From positions 1 through 58,137 of the forward strand of contig NZ_FOMH01000021.1 in NCBI RefSeq assembly GCF_900112575.1: a DNA stretch of 58,137 bases. Reading direction: 5' to 3'. Of this stretch, positions 42,779-51,090 are shown in pieces. Position 1 is the first letter of the stretch; every line of letters begins with the position of its first letter. Source of the DNA: Flavobacterium phragmitis. Its GTDB lineage: Bacteria; Bacteroidota; Bacteroidia; Flavobacteriales; Flavobacteriaceae. A program made the translations under genes and the position numbers. The notes beneath the pieces were generated by a model. That model was not told the DNA's origin, did no database searches, and was given only the letters and a program-made list of their open reading frames with translations.

Positions 42779-43909
42779 ATGAAAAAGTTTTTGATTTTTT
42801 TAAGCGCGTTAATTGTTTCTTGTACTTCAAGTAATGATTATCCGCCAGTACAGCCAGTAGTAAAACCTACTGTTGGAAAAGGAATAAAAGGAGTTTGGGT
42901 AACCAATGTTGCCTCTCCGGCACTTAGCTCAGCTGCTAATATTAAAGAAACTGTTAGGGTTTGTAAAGAATCTGGAATTACAGACATTTACGTGGTGGTT
43001 TGGAATAAAGGAAGAACACTTTATCCGAGTGAAATCATGAATAAAGAATTTGGCATTTCAATTATGGAAGGATATGAAGGAAGAGATCCTCTTCTGGAAA
43101 TGATAACTGAAGCGCATAAAGAAACAATAAAAGTACATGCCTGGTTTGAATACGGATTTGCGGCTTCTAATAATCAGCAGGGAGGAGTTATTCTTAAAAA
43201 GTACCCTTTATGGGCTGCTAAAGATAAAACAGGTGCACTTTTAACTTCAAGCAGTGGATTTGAATGGATGAATGGAATCAATCCCGATGTTCAGAATTTT
43301 ATGAAATCTCTGATTCTAGAAGTGGTAAAAAAATATGATGTAGACGGCATTCAGGGCGATGACAGGTTACCAGCAATGCCAATTGCAGGAGGTTATGATG
43401 ATTATACAGTACAGCTTTATAAAAGAGAAAAAGGTGTAAATCCGCCAACGAGTGAAAATGATGCTACATGGAAAGACTGGAGAGCTAATAAACTCACAGA
43501 ATTTTTAGGCGATTTATACAAAGCTGTAAAAGCGGCAAAATCTACTGTAATTGTTTCGATGGCGCCCAGCGTACACCCATGGGCTAAGGATAATTATTTG
43601 CAGGATTGGCCAACATGGCTGGATAAAAAGTACTGCGATTATGTAATTCCTCAGATTTACCGTTACGATTTATCAGCCTACACTCAGACCTTAAAAGCGC
43701 AAGTGGGGTACGTTAAAAACAGTGCAGATCTTTCAAAGTTATATGCAGGAGTTTTAATTCAATCTGGAACTTACAATGCAACAAATCAATTTGTAGAACA
43801 GATGGTAAATGAGAACAGAAACAATGGTGTAACTGGAGAAGCATTCTTCTTTTTTGAAGGATTAAAATACAATTCAGATTATTTCACTAAAACATATCCA
43901 AAAAAATAG
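42779..43909 (+). CDS. GHL10-type glycosyl hydrolase-like lipoprotein (copy 2)
   Basis: A 376-residue lipoprotein (IVSCTSSNDYP, lipidated Cys at residue 15). It is a close full-length paralogue of the product at 27595: GVWVTNVASPAL, GITDIYVVVWNKGRTLYPSE, KVHAWFEYGFAAS, DVDGIQGDDRLPAMP, VSMAPSVHPWAKDNY and YCDYVIPQIYRYDLSAY. Both copies keep the putative acidic residues in WFE(F/Y)G and GDDR, so both should be active. The two copies head different transcript blocks, which suggests they act at different steps or on different linkages. It is followed after six bases by the unrecognised lipoprotein. Confidence 0.85.
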   Translation: MKKFLIFLSALIVSCTSSNDYPPVQPVVKPTVGKGIKGVWVTNVASPALSSAANIKETVRVCKESGITDIYVVVWNKGRTLYPSEIMNKEFGISIMEGYEGRDPLLEMITEAHKETIKVHAWFEYGFAASNNQQGGVILKKYPLWAAKDKTGALLTSSSGFEWMNGINPDVQNFMKSLILEVVKKYDVDGIQGDDRLPAMPIAGGYDDYTVQLYKREKGVNPPTSENDATWKDWRANKLTEFLGDLYKAVKAAKSTVIVSMAPSVHPWAKDNYLQDWPTWLDKKYCDYVIPQIYRYDLSAYTQTLKAQVGYVKNSADLSKLYAGVLIQSGTYNATNQFVEQMVNENRNNGVTGEAFFFFEGLKYNSDYFTKTYPKK

Positions 43910-43915
43910 TATGAC

Positions 43916-44815
43916 ATGAAAAGACAATATATTTTAAAGGCATTTTTCATTACGGCAGTCTTTGTGTCAAGTATTGCTTATATGTCATGCTCCAGTGATA
44001 GTTACGAGCCTGTTCAGCCTGTTACGAAAAAAAGTCTGGAGGAACAGATTAAAACAGGATTTATTGATGAGGTATTGCCTGCTACAACAAGTCCTTGTTT
44101 TCAGGGAGCCTTTTATCGAAAAGCAATGTCTAGCCAAGATTACTGGCTTGGAATTAAAGGAGAATTTATTGTTCCTACTCTTATAAATGACCCGGACAGA
44201 GTTAACCCGGCAAAACCAGCCCAATATCTTGATAATGCATCAGTTTATCTTGGAGGAACTTCTGACGGACAGGAAACAGATATTGGATTGACGTGGGAAG
44301 TAATCAAAGATGATAATGGTGTTGTTAGTGCAGACAGAAAAGCCTTCAGACCATTTTTGAGAAGAACGGCATATAAGTCTGAAGAAGCGGCTTTATATAA
44401 AAATGCACCTGCTGAAAAAAGATATTACTGGTATCCTGGTGAAACTGTCACAATGAGTGTGCAGGTTATTAGTGCAAAAAAAATTCGTTTTATAGTTGAC
44501 GGAGCAGGAAAACACTATGAAGAAGATTTTGATGTTGCAGGATATCAGCCTGGTATCAAAGCAGTTTTTAAAAGAGTGAATGCGATAGATCAGGTATCGA
44601 ATGAAGGGAAACCTGTTCAGGCTACAAAAGCAAAAGTGACAGGCGGAAAATGGAATAAAGTAGTTTTATTTAGAAAAGTTGATGGAGTTATTTATGAAGC
44701 GCCTATGAGCACTAAGCGTTTCACAGATATGAGATGTCCGGCTCCTGCTAATTTTACTGTTACAAAATTTGCAACAGATGATTCAGAGTCAATTGATATT
44801 ATGGGAACTCCTTAA
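43916..44815 (+). CDS. Unrecognised PUL-associated lipoprotein (copy A)
   Basis: A 299-residue lipoprotein (AYMSCSSDSYEP, lipidated Cys at about 25 with acidic residues following). I do not recognise its family. It is similar over its whole mature length to the protein at 51091. Shared blocks are EEQIKTGF/EKQIKTKF, SPCFxGAxYRKA, DYWLGI, YLDNASVYLGG, ETDIGLTWEVI, KAFRPFLRRT, YYWYxGETVTMS, KRVNAIDQVxNEGKP and KRFTDMxCPA. The sequence looks beta-rich and aromatic-rich, as in carbohydrate-binding jelly rolls. Conserved Glu, Asp and Arg in ETDIGLTWE and FRPFLRRT could be catalytic or binding. It could be a glycan-binding protein or a new enzyme. Confidence 0.75.
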   Translation: MKRQYILKAFFITAVFVSSIAYMSCSSDSYEPVQPVTKKSLEEQIKTGFIDEVLPATTSPCFQGAFYRKAMSSQDYWLGIKGEFIVPTLINDPDRVNPAKPAQYLDNASVYLGGTSDGQETDIGLTWEVIKDDNGVVSADRKAFRPFLRRTAYKSEEAALYKNAPAEKRYYWYPGETVTMSVQVISAKKIRFIVDGAGKHYEEDFDVAGYQPGIKAVFKRVNAIDQVSNEGKPVQATKAKVTGGKWNKVVLFRKVDGVIYEAPMSTKRFTDMRCPAPANFTVTKFATDDSESIDIMGTP

Positions 44816-44885
44816 TAATTAAGTGAAAGCTGGTCTTTTAGATTGCTTATAACAACCTATAATATGCCCCAAATAAAAACGACTG

Positions 44886-44906
44886 TCGGGCAAAATACTT
44901 GCCCGA
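44886..44906 (+). other. GC-rich stem-loop in the second PUL block
   Basis: TCGGGCAA-AATAC-TTGCCCGA, a perfect 8-bp stem in very AT-rich DNA between the unrecognised lipoprotein and the L,D-transpeptidase-like gene. A short T run follows eight bases later, so it may act as a partial terminator or attenuator. Confidence 0.55.
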
Positions 44907-44953
44907 TGGAAGTTTTTAATCAATTAAAATTAATTTTTGAAAAAGTTTTACTA

Positions 44954-46168
44954 ATGCGTCTAAAAATATTTTTATCGGTTTTGCTTCTGACCGTCTGCAA
45001 TATATTTTCGCAAGAGGTAACGTCTTCATTTGCTTCTAAAAAAAGCAGAGAACATCTAATGATAAAACTAAAAGATTCGATCATAAAAAAAGAAGCAGAC
45101 CATTTTTTTAACAATCAAAAAGTAAATTGGAACGCCTATTCTTGGGCTACAACTTTGATTATTGATGATTCACCACAAAATCATGCAGTCCTGAAAAAAG
45201 CATTAAAAGAGTACAAACAATTCTCAAAATCTGAACTGCAAAAAGTATTCGAATCAGTTTTTGCCTGTTTTCCACATGATTTTGTTGATGAGGTTACTGT
45301 AATTGCAGAAAACGAAACTGAAAGTGAGAAGGTTTTTGCAAGTGCTGTTAACTATTTAGCCCGAAACAATAAAGATGTTAGTTATTTATTAAAAACAAAA
45401 TTCAATAATAACGATAAACCCATTTTACAAGCTTTAAGAAATCAGTTTCTAACAAGTTACAAACCGATTTCTTTTAAAGAATTGAAAAAATTAATTGAAT
45501 TTAATTCTAATAAAAAAATCAAGTTTTTGTATTCAGTACAGCATCAGAACAGGGATAAAATTGGTAAAGTTTTTATTCAGAATGAAAATGGAAAACTTGT
45601 CGGAAAAGAAAGGAAAATTATGGTAATCGATCAATTGGCGAGAAGTGCGACCAATCTTCCAATGTATATTACCAATGGAAATACTCCAGTTGGATTATTT
45701 CGCATAAATAATTTAGCCGTTTCAGAAAATGTATTTATTGGGCCAACAAAAAGTTTTGCTACTTATATGCCTTTTGAATGTTCGGCTGATTTGTTTTTTA
45801 ATGATTCAACAAAAGACTTCTCTTTGACTAATTATCTGTCTTTTTTTCCAGGAGAAATGAGGAATAATTTGAGTTTACAGCAATCGTATTGGGCAGGAAA
45901 AGCAGGAAGGTCAGAAATTTATTTTCACGGTACTACCATTGATCAAAATTTATATATTGGCAAAGAATTCTATGGACAGACACCTTCTCTGGGATGTCTC
46001 TGCACAAGCGAGATTTGGAATGATGATGGAAAACTTATTAGCAGTGATCAGCAGAAATTAGTAGATGCATGGATGCAGTCAGGAAATGAAGATGGTTATG
46101 CGTATGTTTTAGAACTTAATGAATCAGACTGGAAAATGTTTGAAAAAAATATAAATACATTATTATAA
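44954..46168 (+). CDS. L,D-transpeptidase (YkuD)-like secreted protein
   Basis: A 404-residue protein when started at 44954, where MRLKIFLSVLLLTVCNIFSQ forms a signal peptide; an earlier in-frame start at 44843 would put 37 unlikely residues before it and cover the stem-loop. Residues to about 230 are helical. The C-terminal part carries FHGTT with His325 and PSLGCLC with Ser345, Gly347 and Cys348, matching the H...[S/T]-x-G-C arrangement of YkuD L,D-transpeptidases. The usual H after S is L, and the usual Arg after the Cys region is absent, so the activity may be altered. It is one base before the GH92 gene. A transpeptidase-like protein in a PUL is unusual. Confidence 0.55.
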   Translation: MRLKIFLSVLLLTVCNIFSQEVTSSFASKKSREHLMIKLKDSIIKKEADHFFNNQKVNWNAYSWATTLIIDDSPQNHAVLKKALKEYKQFSKSELQKVFESVFACFPHDFVDEVTVIAENETESEKVFASAVNYLARNNKDVSYLLKTKFNNNDKPILQALRNQFLTSYKPISFKELKKLIEFNSNKKIKFLYSVQHQNRDKIGKVFIQNENGKLVGKERKIMVIDQLARSATNLPMYITNGNTPVGLFRINNLAVSENVFIGPTKSFATYMPFECSADLFFNDSTKDFSLTNYLSFFPGEMRNNLSLQQSYWAGKAGRSEIYFHGTTIDQNLYIGKEFYGQTPSLGCLCTSEIWNDDGKLISSDQQKLVDAWMQSGNEDGYAYVLELNESDWKMFEKNINTLL

Positions 46169-46169
46169 A

Positions 46170-48413
46170 ATGAGAAAAATTCTTCCAATACTGTTACTCG
46201 CTTTTTTGAGTTCTTCAGTAAAAATAACAGCTCAAAAAGTGCAAAACCTGACCCAATATGTAAATCCATTTATTGGTACTGGCGGACATGGTCATACCTT
46301 CCCCGGAGCAGTAGTTCCTTTTGGTATGGTACAGCTAAGCCCGGATACTAGAACGTTGGAATGGGATGCCTGCAGTGGTTATTATACAGATGACAACAGT
46401 ATTTTAGGATTTTCACACCGACATTTGAGCGGTACCGGAATGACCGATTTTGCAGATTTTCTTTTTACTCCTTTTTCTGGTAAACTGCAATTGGAAAAGG
46501 GAAGTCTTAAAGAATATTATCCGTTGAATTTTTCACATAAAAACGAAAAAGCTTCCGCTGGTTTTTATACTGTGAATTTTGATAATGGCATTAAAGCTTC
46601 AATGACAGCGTCAACTCGTGTTGGATTTCATGAGTATAAATTTCCTTCTAAGGAAGCAGGAATTATTATTGATTTACATCACAACTTACACAATCAAAAG
46701 GTTTTGGAATCTTCAATAGAAATTATCAGTGATACCGAAATTAGAGGAATGCGATTAACAGAAGGTTGGTCTAAAAGAGATTATGTTTATTTTCATGCAA
46801 AATTCAATAAACCTTTTAAAGCTGCATTGTATCAGGATAACAAAGCAGTATCTGGCAAACAGTTAAAAGCAAATCATATCAAAGCTGTTCTTTACTTTGA
46901 AAATCCTGAAACGGTACAAGTAAGAGTTGGAATTTCTCCTGTTGATGAAAAAGGGGCATTACAGAATCTGGATGCCGAAATTCCAAACTGGGATTTTAAT
47001 AAAACGAAACAACAAGCAACAGCATTATGGGAAAAGCAGCTGGAGAAAATTAAAATCGAAGGCGGAACAAAAGAACAAAAAACAATTTTTTATACAGGAT
47101 TGTATCATGCTTTTATTCATCCGTCAACTTATTCAGATGTGGATAAAAGATACCGCGGACAAGACCTTAAAATTCATACGCTTTCTTCAGGAACCTATTA
47201 TACTGTTTTTTCGCTTTGGGACACCTACAGAGCACAAATGCCTTTAATTGATTTAATCAGTCCTTCAAAAACAAATGAATTTATTAATTCGCTTCTGCTA
47301 AAATACCAACAGGGAGGTTTATTGCCAATGTGGGATTTGGCCGCAAACTATACAGGAACCATGATTGGTGCTCACGCTACATCAGTAATTGCAGATGCTT
47401 ATACTAAAAATATACGTGGTTACGATACCGAGTTGGCTTACAAAGCCATGTTGAGGTCGATACCGTATGATACAACTGGAGTAAAAGTAAATCATCCTGC
47501 AATTTGGGAGTGGCTGATGACAAAAGGGAAAAAATACAACGAGGAAATGGGCTTTATTCCGGCAGACAAAGATGTAATTTATGCTACTTCAAGAGGTTTG
47601 GAATATGCTTATAATGACTGGGCATTGGCGCAGGTTGCCAAAGACATGGGAAAAACAGAAGATTATAAATGGCTTTCAGAACGTGGCATGCGCTACAAAA
47701 AATACTATGATAAAGAAACAGGTTTTATGCGTGCTTTGGATAGTAACGGAAAATTTATTGGCCCATTCAATCCTTCCTTTTCAGATCACATGAACAGTCC
47801 TTATTGTGAAGGAAATGCCTGGCAGTGGACATGGTTTGTACCTCAGGATGTTCCAGGATTAATAGATTTAATGGGAGGGAAAAATGCCTTCGAGAAAAAT
47901 TTAGATGCCCTTTTTAATACTACTGCAAAAGTCGAAGGTTCTGAAGCATCTGCAGATATTTCGGGATTAATCGGACAATATGCACACGGAAATGAGCCTA
48001 GCCATCATATAATCTATTTTTATAATTATATAGGTAAGCCATACAAAACACAAGAATTGGCTGATAAAATCATGAAAGAGCAATACCGAAACGCTCCAGA
48101 TGGTTTAAGCGGTAATGAAGATTGCGGGCAAATGTCGTCTTGGTATATTTTAAATGCCATAGGTTTTTATCAGGTTGCTCCAGCAGATCCAACTTACACG
48201 ATTTCAAGACCATTATTTGATAAAGTAACTATCAATTTGGAAAACGGAAAAAAATTGACGGTAAGAACAATAAACAATTCTCCTCAAAATAAATATGTAG
48301 AATCAGTGACTTTGAACGGAAAAACATTGAATTCTTTATTTTTTACGCATGATCAGATTGCAACAGGTGGAGAATTGGTTTTTAAAATGACGAATAAGAT
48401 TGTGAAAAACTAA
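46170..48413 (+). CDS. GH92 family alpha-mannosidase
   Basis: A 747-residue secreted protein (signal peptide ending VKITAQ). GH92 features are clear. The N-terminal beta-sandwich has QYVNPFIGTGGHGHTFPGAV, VPFGMVQLSPDT and ILGFSHRHLSGTGMTDFADF. The catalytic domain has FYTGLYHAFIHPS, YYTVFSLWDTYRAQMPL, GGLLPMWDLAANYTGTMIG, GNEPSHHIIYFYNYIGKPY and GNEDCGQMSSWYILNAIGFY. GH92 enzymes are calcium-dependent exo-alpha-mannosidases acting mainly on 1,2-, 1,3- or other linkages of N-glycans and mannans. It is the clearest evidence that the target glycan contains alpha-mannose. It lies at the end of the second block. Confidence 0.95.
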   Translation: MRKILPILLLAFLSSSVKITAQKVQNLTQYVNPFIGTGGHGHTFPGAVVPFGMVQLSPDTRTLEWDACSGYYTDDNSILGFSHRHLSGTGMTDFADFLFTPFSGKLQLEKGSLKEYYPLNFSHKNEKASAGFYTVNFDNGIKASMTASTRVGFHEYKFPSKEAGIIIDLHHNLHNQKVLESSIEIISDTEIRGMRLTEGWSKRDYVYFHAKFNKPFKAALYQDNKAVSGKQLKANHIKAVLYFENPETVQVRVGISPVDEKGALQNLDAEIPNWDFNKTKQQATALWEKQLEKIKIEGGTKEQKTIFYTGLYHAFIHPSTYSDVDKRYRGQDLKIHTLSSGTYYTVFSLWDTYRAQMPLIDLISPSKTNEFINSLLLKYQQGGLLPMWDLAANYTGTMIGAHATSVIADAYTKNIRGYDTELAYKAMLRSIPYDTTGVKVNHPAIWEWLMTKGKKYNEEMGFIPADKDVIYATSRGLEYAYNDWALAQVAKDMGKTEDYKWLSERGMRYKKYYDKETGFMRALDSNGKFIGPFNPSFSDHMNSPYCEGNAWQWTWFVPQDVPGLIDLMGGKNAFEKNLDALFNTTAKVEGSEASADISGLIGQYAHGNEPSHHIIYFYNYIGKPYKTQELADKIMKEQYRNAPDGLSGNEDCGQMSSWYILNAIGFYQVAPADPTYTISRPLFDKVTINLENGKKLTVRTINNSPQNKYVESVTLNGKTLNSLFFTHDQIATGGELVFKMTNKIVKN

Positions 48414-48458
48414 AATAAAACACACTTAATCTGCCAATTCTTCCGCTAAAAATTTGCT

Positions 48459-48660
48459 CGCAGATTTAGCAGATAGGCAGATAAAATGTAGACACAGATA
48501 AACAGAATTAAAATGATTGGAAAAAAATCCGCTGAATCAGCCGAATCTGCGGGCTAAAAAAAATATCGCAGATTTAGCAGATTGGTAGATAAAATATAGC
48601 CACAGATTAAGAGGATAAAAAGATTAGAAAAAATCTGCTTGATCTGCAAAATCTGCGGGA
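48459..48660. repeat. Two direct copies of a hairpin-forming intergenic repeat
   Basis: Copy one (48459-48554) and copy two (48567-48660) are about 95 bases each and clearly homologous. Both start CGCAGATTTAGCAGAT and end near AATCTGCGGG. Each start is inverted relative to its own end, so each copy folds into a long imperfect hairpin. A partial unit (TAATCTGCC, from 48428) precedes them. The pattern looks like a dispersed Flavobacterium repeat (memory). It also separates the second and third PUL blocks. Confidence 0.7.
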
Positions 48661-48684
48661 GAAAAAATCCTTCCAATCTTTTTA

Positions 48685-48702
48685 TCTCGATAGCTATCGG
48701 GA
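48685..48702. repeat. CGATAGCTATCG palindrome
   Basis: TCTCGATAGCTATCGGGA contains a perfect 12-base palindrome (48688-48699) extended by wobble and pairing bases. It lies 50 bases before the GH20 start. A related CCCGAAGCTTCGGG palindrome with ACTATCGGGG occurs at 57774, suggesting a dispersed family. Confidence 0.6.
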
Positions 48703-48751
48703 GTGGAAAAAAAGCAAGCAGTATGTTTTAATTCATAAAATATATTTAAAC

Positions 48752-51073
48752 ATGAAAAAGTATATTATTTTTATTGTTCTTCTTTTTGGAGTTTTCCTGC
48801 TTTCAGCACAGGAAAAAAAGTATGAGATTTACAGAACAATTCCATTAGCGCAAAACATAAATTCGGTTTCAGGAAAACCATTTGTTCTTTCGTCAAAAAC
48901 AAAAATTTATTCTCCAAAAAATGATAGCGGTTTAAATCGAATTGCTGTTTTTCTGTCAGAATATATTGAAATTGCAAAAGGAATAAAAGTTCAAGTTACA
49001 AATTCGCCTCTTAAAGAAAATGTTATTGTTCTAGAAAATAGTTTAAAAAGCAACAATTCAGAAGCTTATACTTTTGATGTAAATCAAAACAAAATCAATA
49101 TAAACGGAGCATCAAGTGCTGGAACTTTCTATGGTGTTCAGCTATTGCGTAAAGTATTGCTTGAAAATGAAGCCAAATTACAAATCGAACTTCCTGCCGT
49201 TGCCATTACAGATTACCCAAGATTTGCTTATCGCGGTATGCATTTAGATGTTGCCCGTCATTTTGCATCGGTAGAATTTGTTAAAAAATATATTGATTTA
49301 TTGGCTTTGCATAACATCAATACTTTTCATTGGCACTTAACAGACGATCAGGGATGGCGCGTAGAAATCAAAAAATATCCAAAATTAACTCAGGTTGGAG
49401 CGATAAGAACTGAAACACAAGTAGGGAAACAGGTTGGGGTTTATGATGGAAAACCTCATGGAGGATTTTATACACAGGAACAGATTAAGGAAGTTGTAGC
49501 TTACGCTCAAAAACGTTTTATAACGACTATTCCCGAAATCGATTTACCTGGTCATATGGTTGCTGCATTGGCATCTTATCCGGAACTGGGTTGTGTAGGA
49601 GAAGGGTATGAAGTATATAAAAAATGGGGAGTTTCGGACGATGTTCTTTGTATTGGAAATGAAAAAACGTTTACTTTTTTAGAAGATGTTTTTACAGAAT
49701 TAATTCCGCTTTTTCCTTCCAAATACTATCATATCGGAGGTGATGAATGTCCTAAAAAAAGATGGGAAAAATGTCCTAAATGCCAGGCTAAAATTGCAGA
49801 ATTGGGGCTGAAAAAAGACAGCCAGCATAGTGCCGAAGAAAAGCTTCAGAGTTATTGCATGTCCAGAATTGAAAAATTCTTAAATGCAAGAGGAAAGCAG
49901 GTAATTGGCTGGGATGAAATATTGGAAGGTGGTATTGCTCCAAACGCAACCATAATGTCATGGAGAAGTTCTCAGGCAGGAGTTGATGCCGTAAAACAAG
50001 GACATAAAGCGATTATGACACCAAGCTCACATGTTTATTTTGACTATTACCAAAGTACTGATGCGGCTTCAGAACCACTAGCAATTGGCGGTTTTATCAA
50101 CATGGAACGTGTTTATTCCTTTGAACCAATTCCAAATGGACTAACTCAAGAGGAGAAAAAATTGGTTATTGGTGCACAGGCAAATCTTTGGAGAGAATAT
50201 ATAAATACTGATTCCCAGACAGAATACATGGTTTTGCCAAGACTTGCTGCTTTAAGCGAAGTAGTCTGGATGGAGCCTGAAAAAAAGAATTATGGTGATT
50301 TTTTGAATCGATTATCTGGTTTTTTGAAAATCTATGATAAACTGAATTACAATTATGCCAAACATATTTTGGAAGTTTCTCCAGAATACAAAGTCGATAC
50401 AGAAAACGGTCAATTGATTCTAAACTTAAAAACTTCCAGTAAATCGCCTATTTATTATACTTTGGATGGTTCAGAGCCTACTTTAAAAAGTACAAAATAT
50501 ACAGAAAGTATAATTATAACGAATCCTGTAACAGTAAAAGCGACTGTTATTTCAGAGAATTATACGAGCAAAGTCTTTACCAAAAAGTTTGAATTCAACA
50601 AAGCTACAGCAAAACCAATTGTATTAAAAAATGAACCTATTGAGCGTTATCGTTTTAATGGCGGAAAAACATTGGTTGACGGAAGAATAGGAACGACGGC
50701 ATTTAGTACCGGAGACTGGATAGCACTTTACAAAGATGATTTTGAAGCCACTATCGATTTAAAATCCATCCAACAGATATCAGAAGTGAGTATGAACACC
50801 TTTACATCTCCAAACGACTGGATTTTTGGTCCTAAAGAGTTTCAGGTTCTTGTCTCTGCAGATGGAATAAATTTCAATCCAGTTCATAGTGAAGATTTGA
50901 AAATTGCCCAAAAAGGAGATGGTCCTAAAATTATCAATTTGAAAGCTGTTTTTACTTCACAGGATGCAAGATATGTAAAAATCAAAGCACCAATTTTTGA
51001 ACAGATTCCAGAATGGCATTATTCTGCTGGACAGCCGACATTTTTGTTTGTAGACGAAATTACAATTAACTAA
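48752..51073 (+). CDS. GH20 beta-N-acetylhexosaminidase with chitobiase/F5-8 type C-terminal domains
   Basis: A 773-residue secreted protein (signal ending VFLLSAQ). The GH20b alpha/beta domain covers about 20-150 (NKININGASSAGTFYGVQLL). The GH20 barrel starts at RFAYRGMHLDVARHFASV, contains TFHWHLTDDQGWRVEIKKYP, and has the catalytic pair Asp331-Glu332 in YYHIGGDECPKKRW. Later come GWDEILEGG and VIGAQANLWRE. After the barrel is a chitobiase-type domain with YYTLDGSEPTLKSTKY, and then an F5/8-type (discoidin-like) domain with DDFEATIDLKSIQQISEVS. It should remove terminal beta-linked GlcNAc or GalNAc by substrate-assisted catalysis. It heads the third block. Confidence 0.96.
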   Translation: MKKYIIFIVLLFGVFLLSAQEKKYEIYRTIPLAQNINSVSGKPFVLSSKTKIYSPKNDSGLNRIAVFLSEYIEIAKGIKVQVTNSPLKENVIVLENSLKSNNSEAYTFDVNQNKININGASSAGTFYGVQLLRKVLLENEAKLQIELPAVAITDYPRFAYRGMHLDVARHFASVEFVKKYIDLLALHNINTFHWHLTDDQGWRVEIKKYPKLTQVGAIRTETQVGKQVGVYDGKPHGGFYTQEQIKEVVAYAQKRFITTIPEIDLPGHMVAALASYPELGCVGEGYEVYKKWGVSDDVLCIGNEKTFTFLEDVFTELIPLFPSKYYHIGGDECPKKRWEKCPKCQAKIAELGLKKDSQHSAEEKLQSYCMSRIEKFLNARGKQVIGWDEILEGGIAPNATIMSWRSSQAGVDAVKQGHKAIMTPSSHVYFDYYQSTDAASEPLAIGGFINMERVYSFEPIPNGLTQEEKKLVIGAQANLWREYINTDSQTEYMVLPRLAALSEVVWMEPEKKNYGDFLNRLSGFLKIYDKLNYNYAKHILEVSPEYKVDTENGQLILNLKTSSKSPIYYTLDGSEPTLKSTKYTESIIITNPVTVKATVISENYTSKVFTKKFEFNKATAKPIVLKNEPIERYRFNGGKTLVDGRIGTTAFSTGDWIALYKDDFEATIDLKSIQQISEVSMNTFTSPNDWIFGPKEFQVLVSADGINFNPVHSEDLKIAQKGDGPKIINLKAVFTSQDARYVKIKAPIFEQIPEWHYSAGQPTFLFVDEITIN

Positions 51074-51090
51074 ATACCATATAAATAACC

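Noticed and set aside
44843..44953. Longer start for the YkuD-like gene
   Set aside because: It spans a strong stem-loop and precedes a clear signal peptide that begins at 44954.
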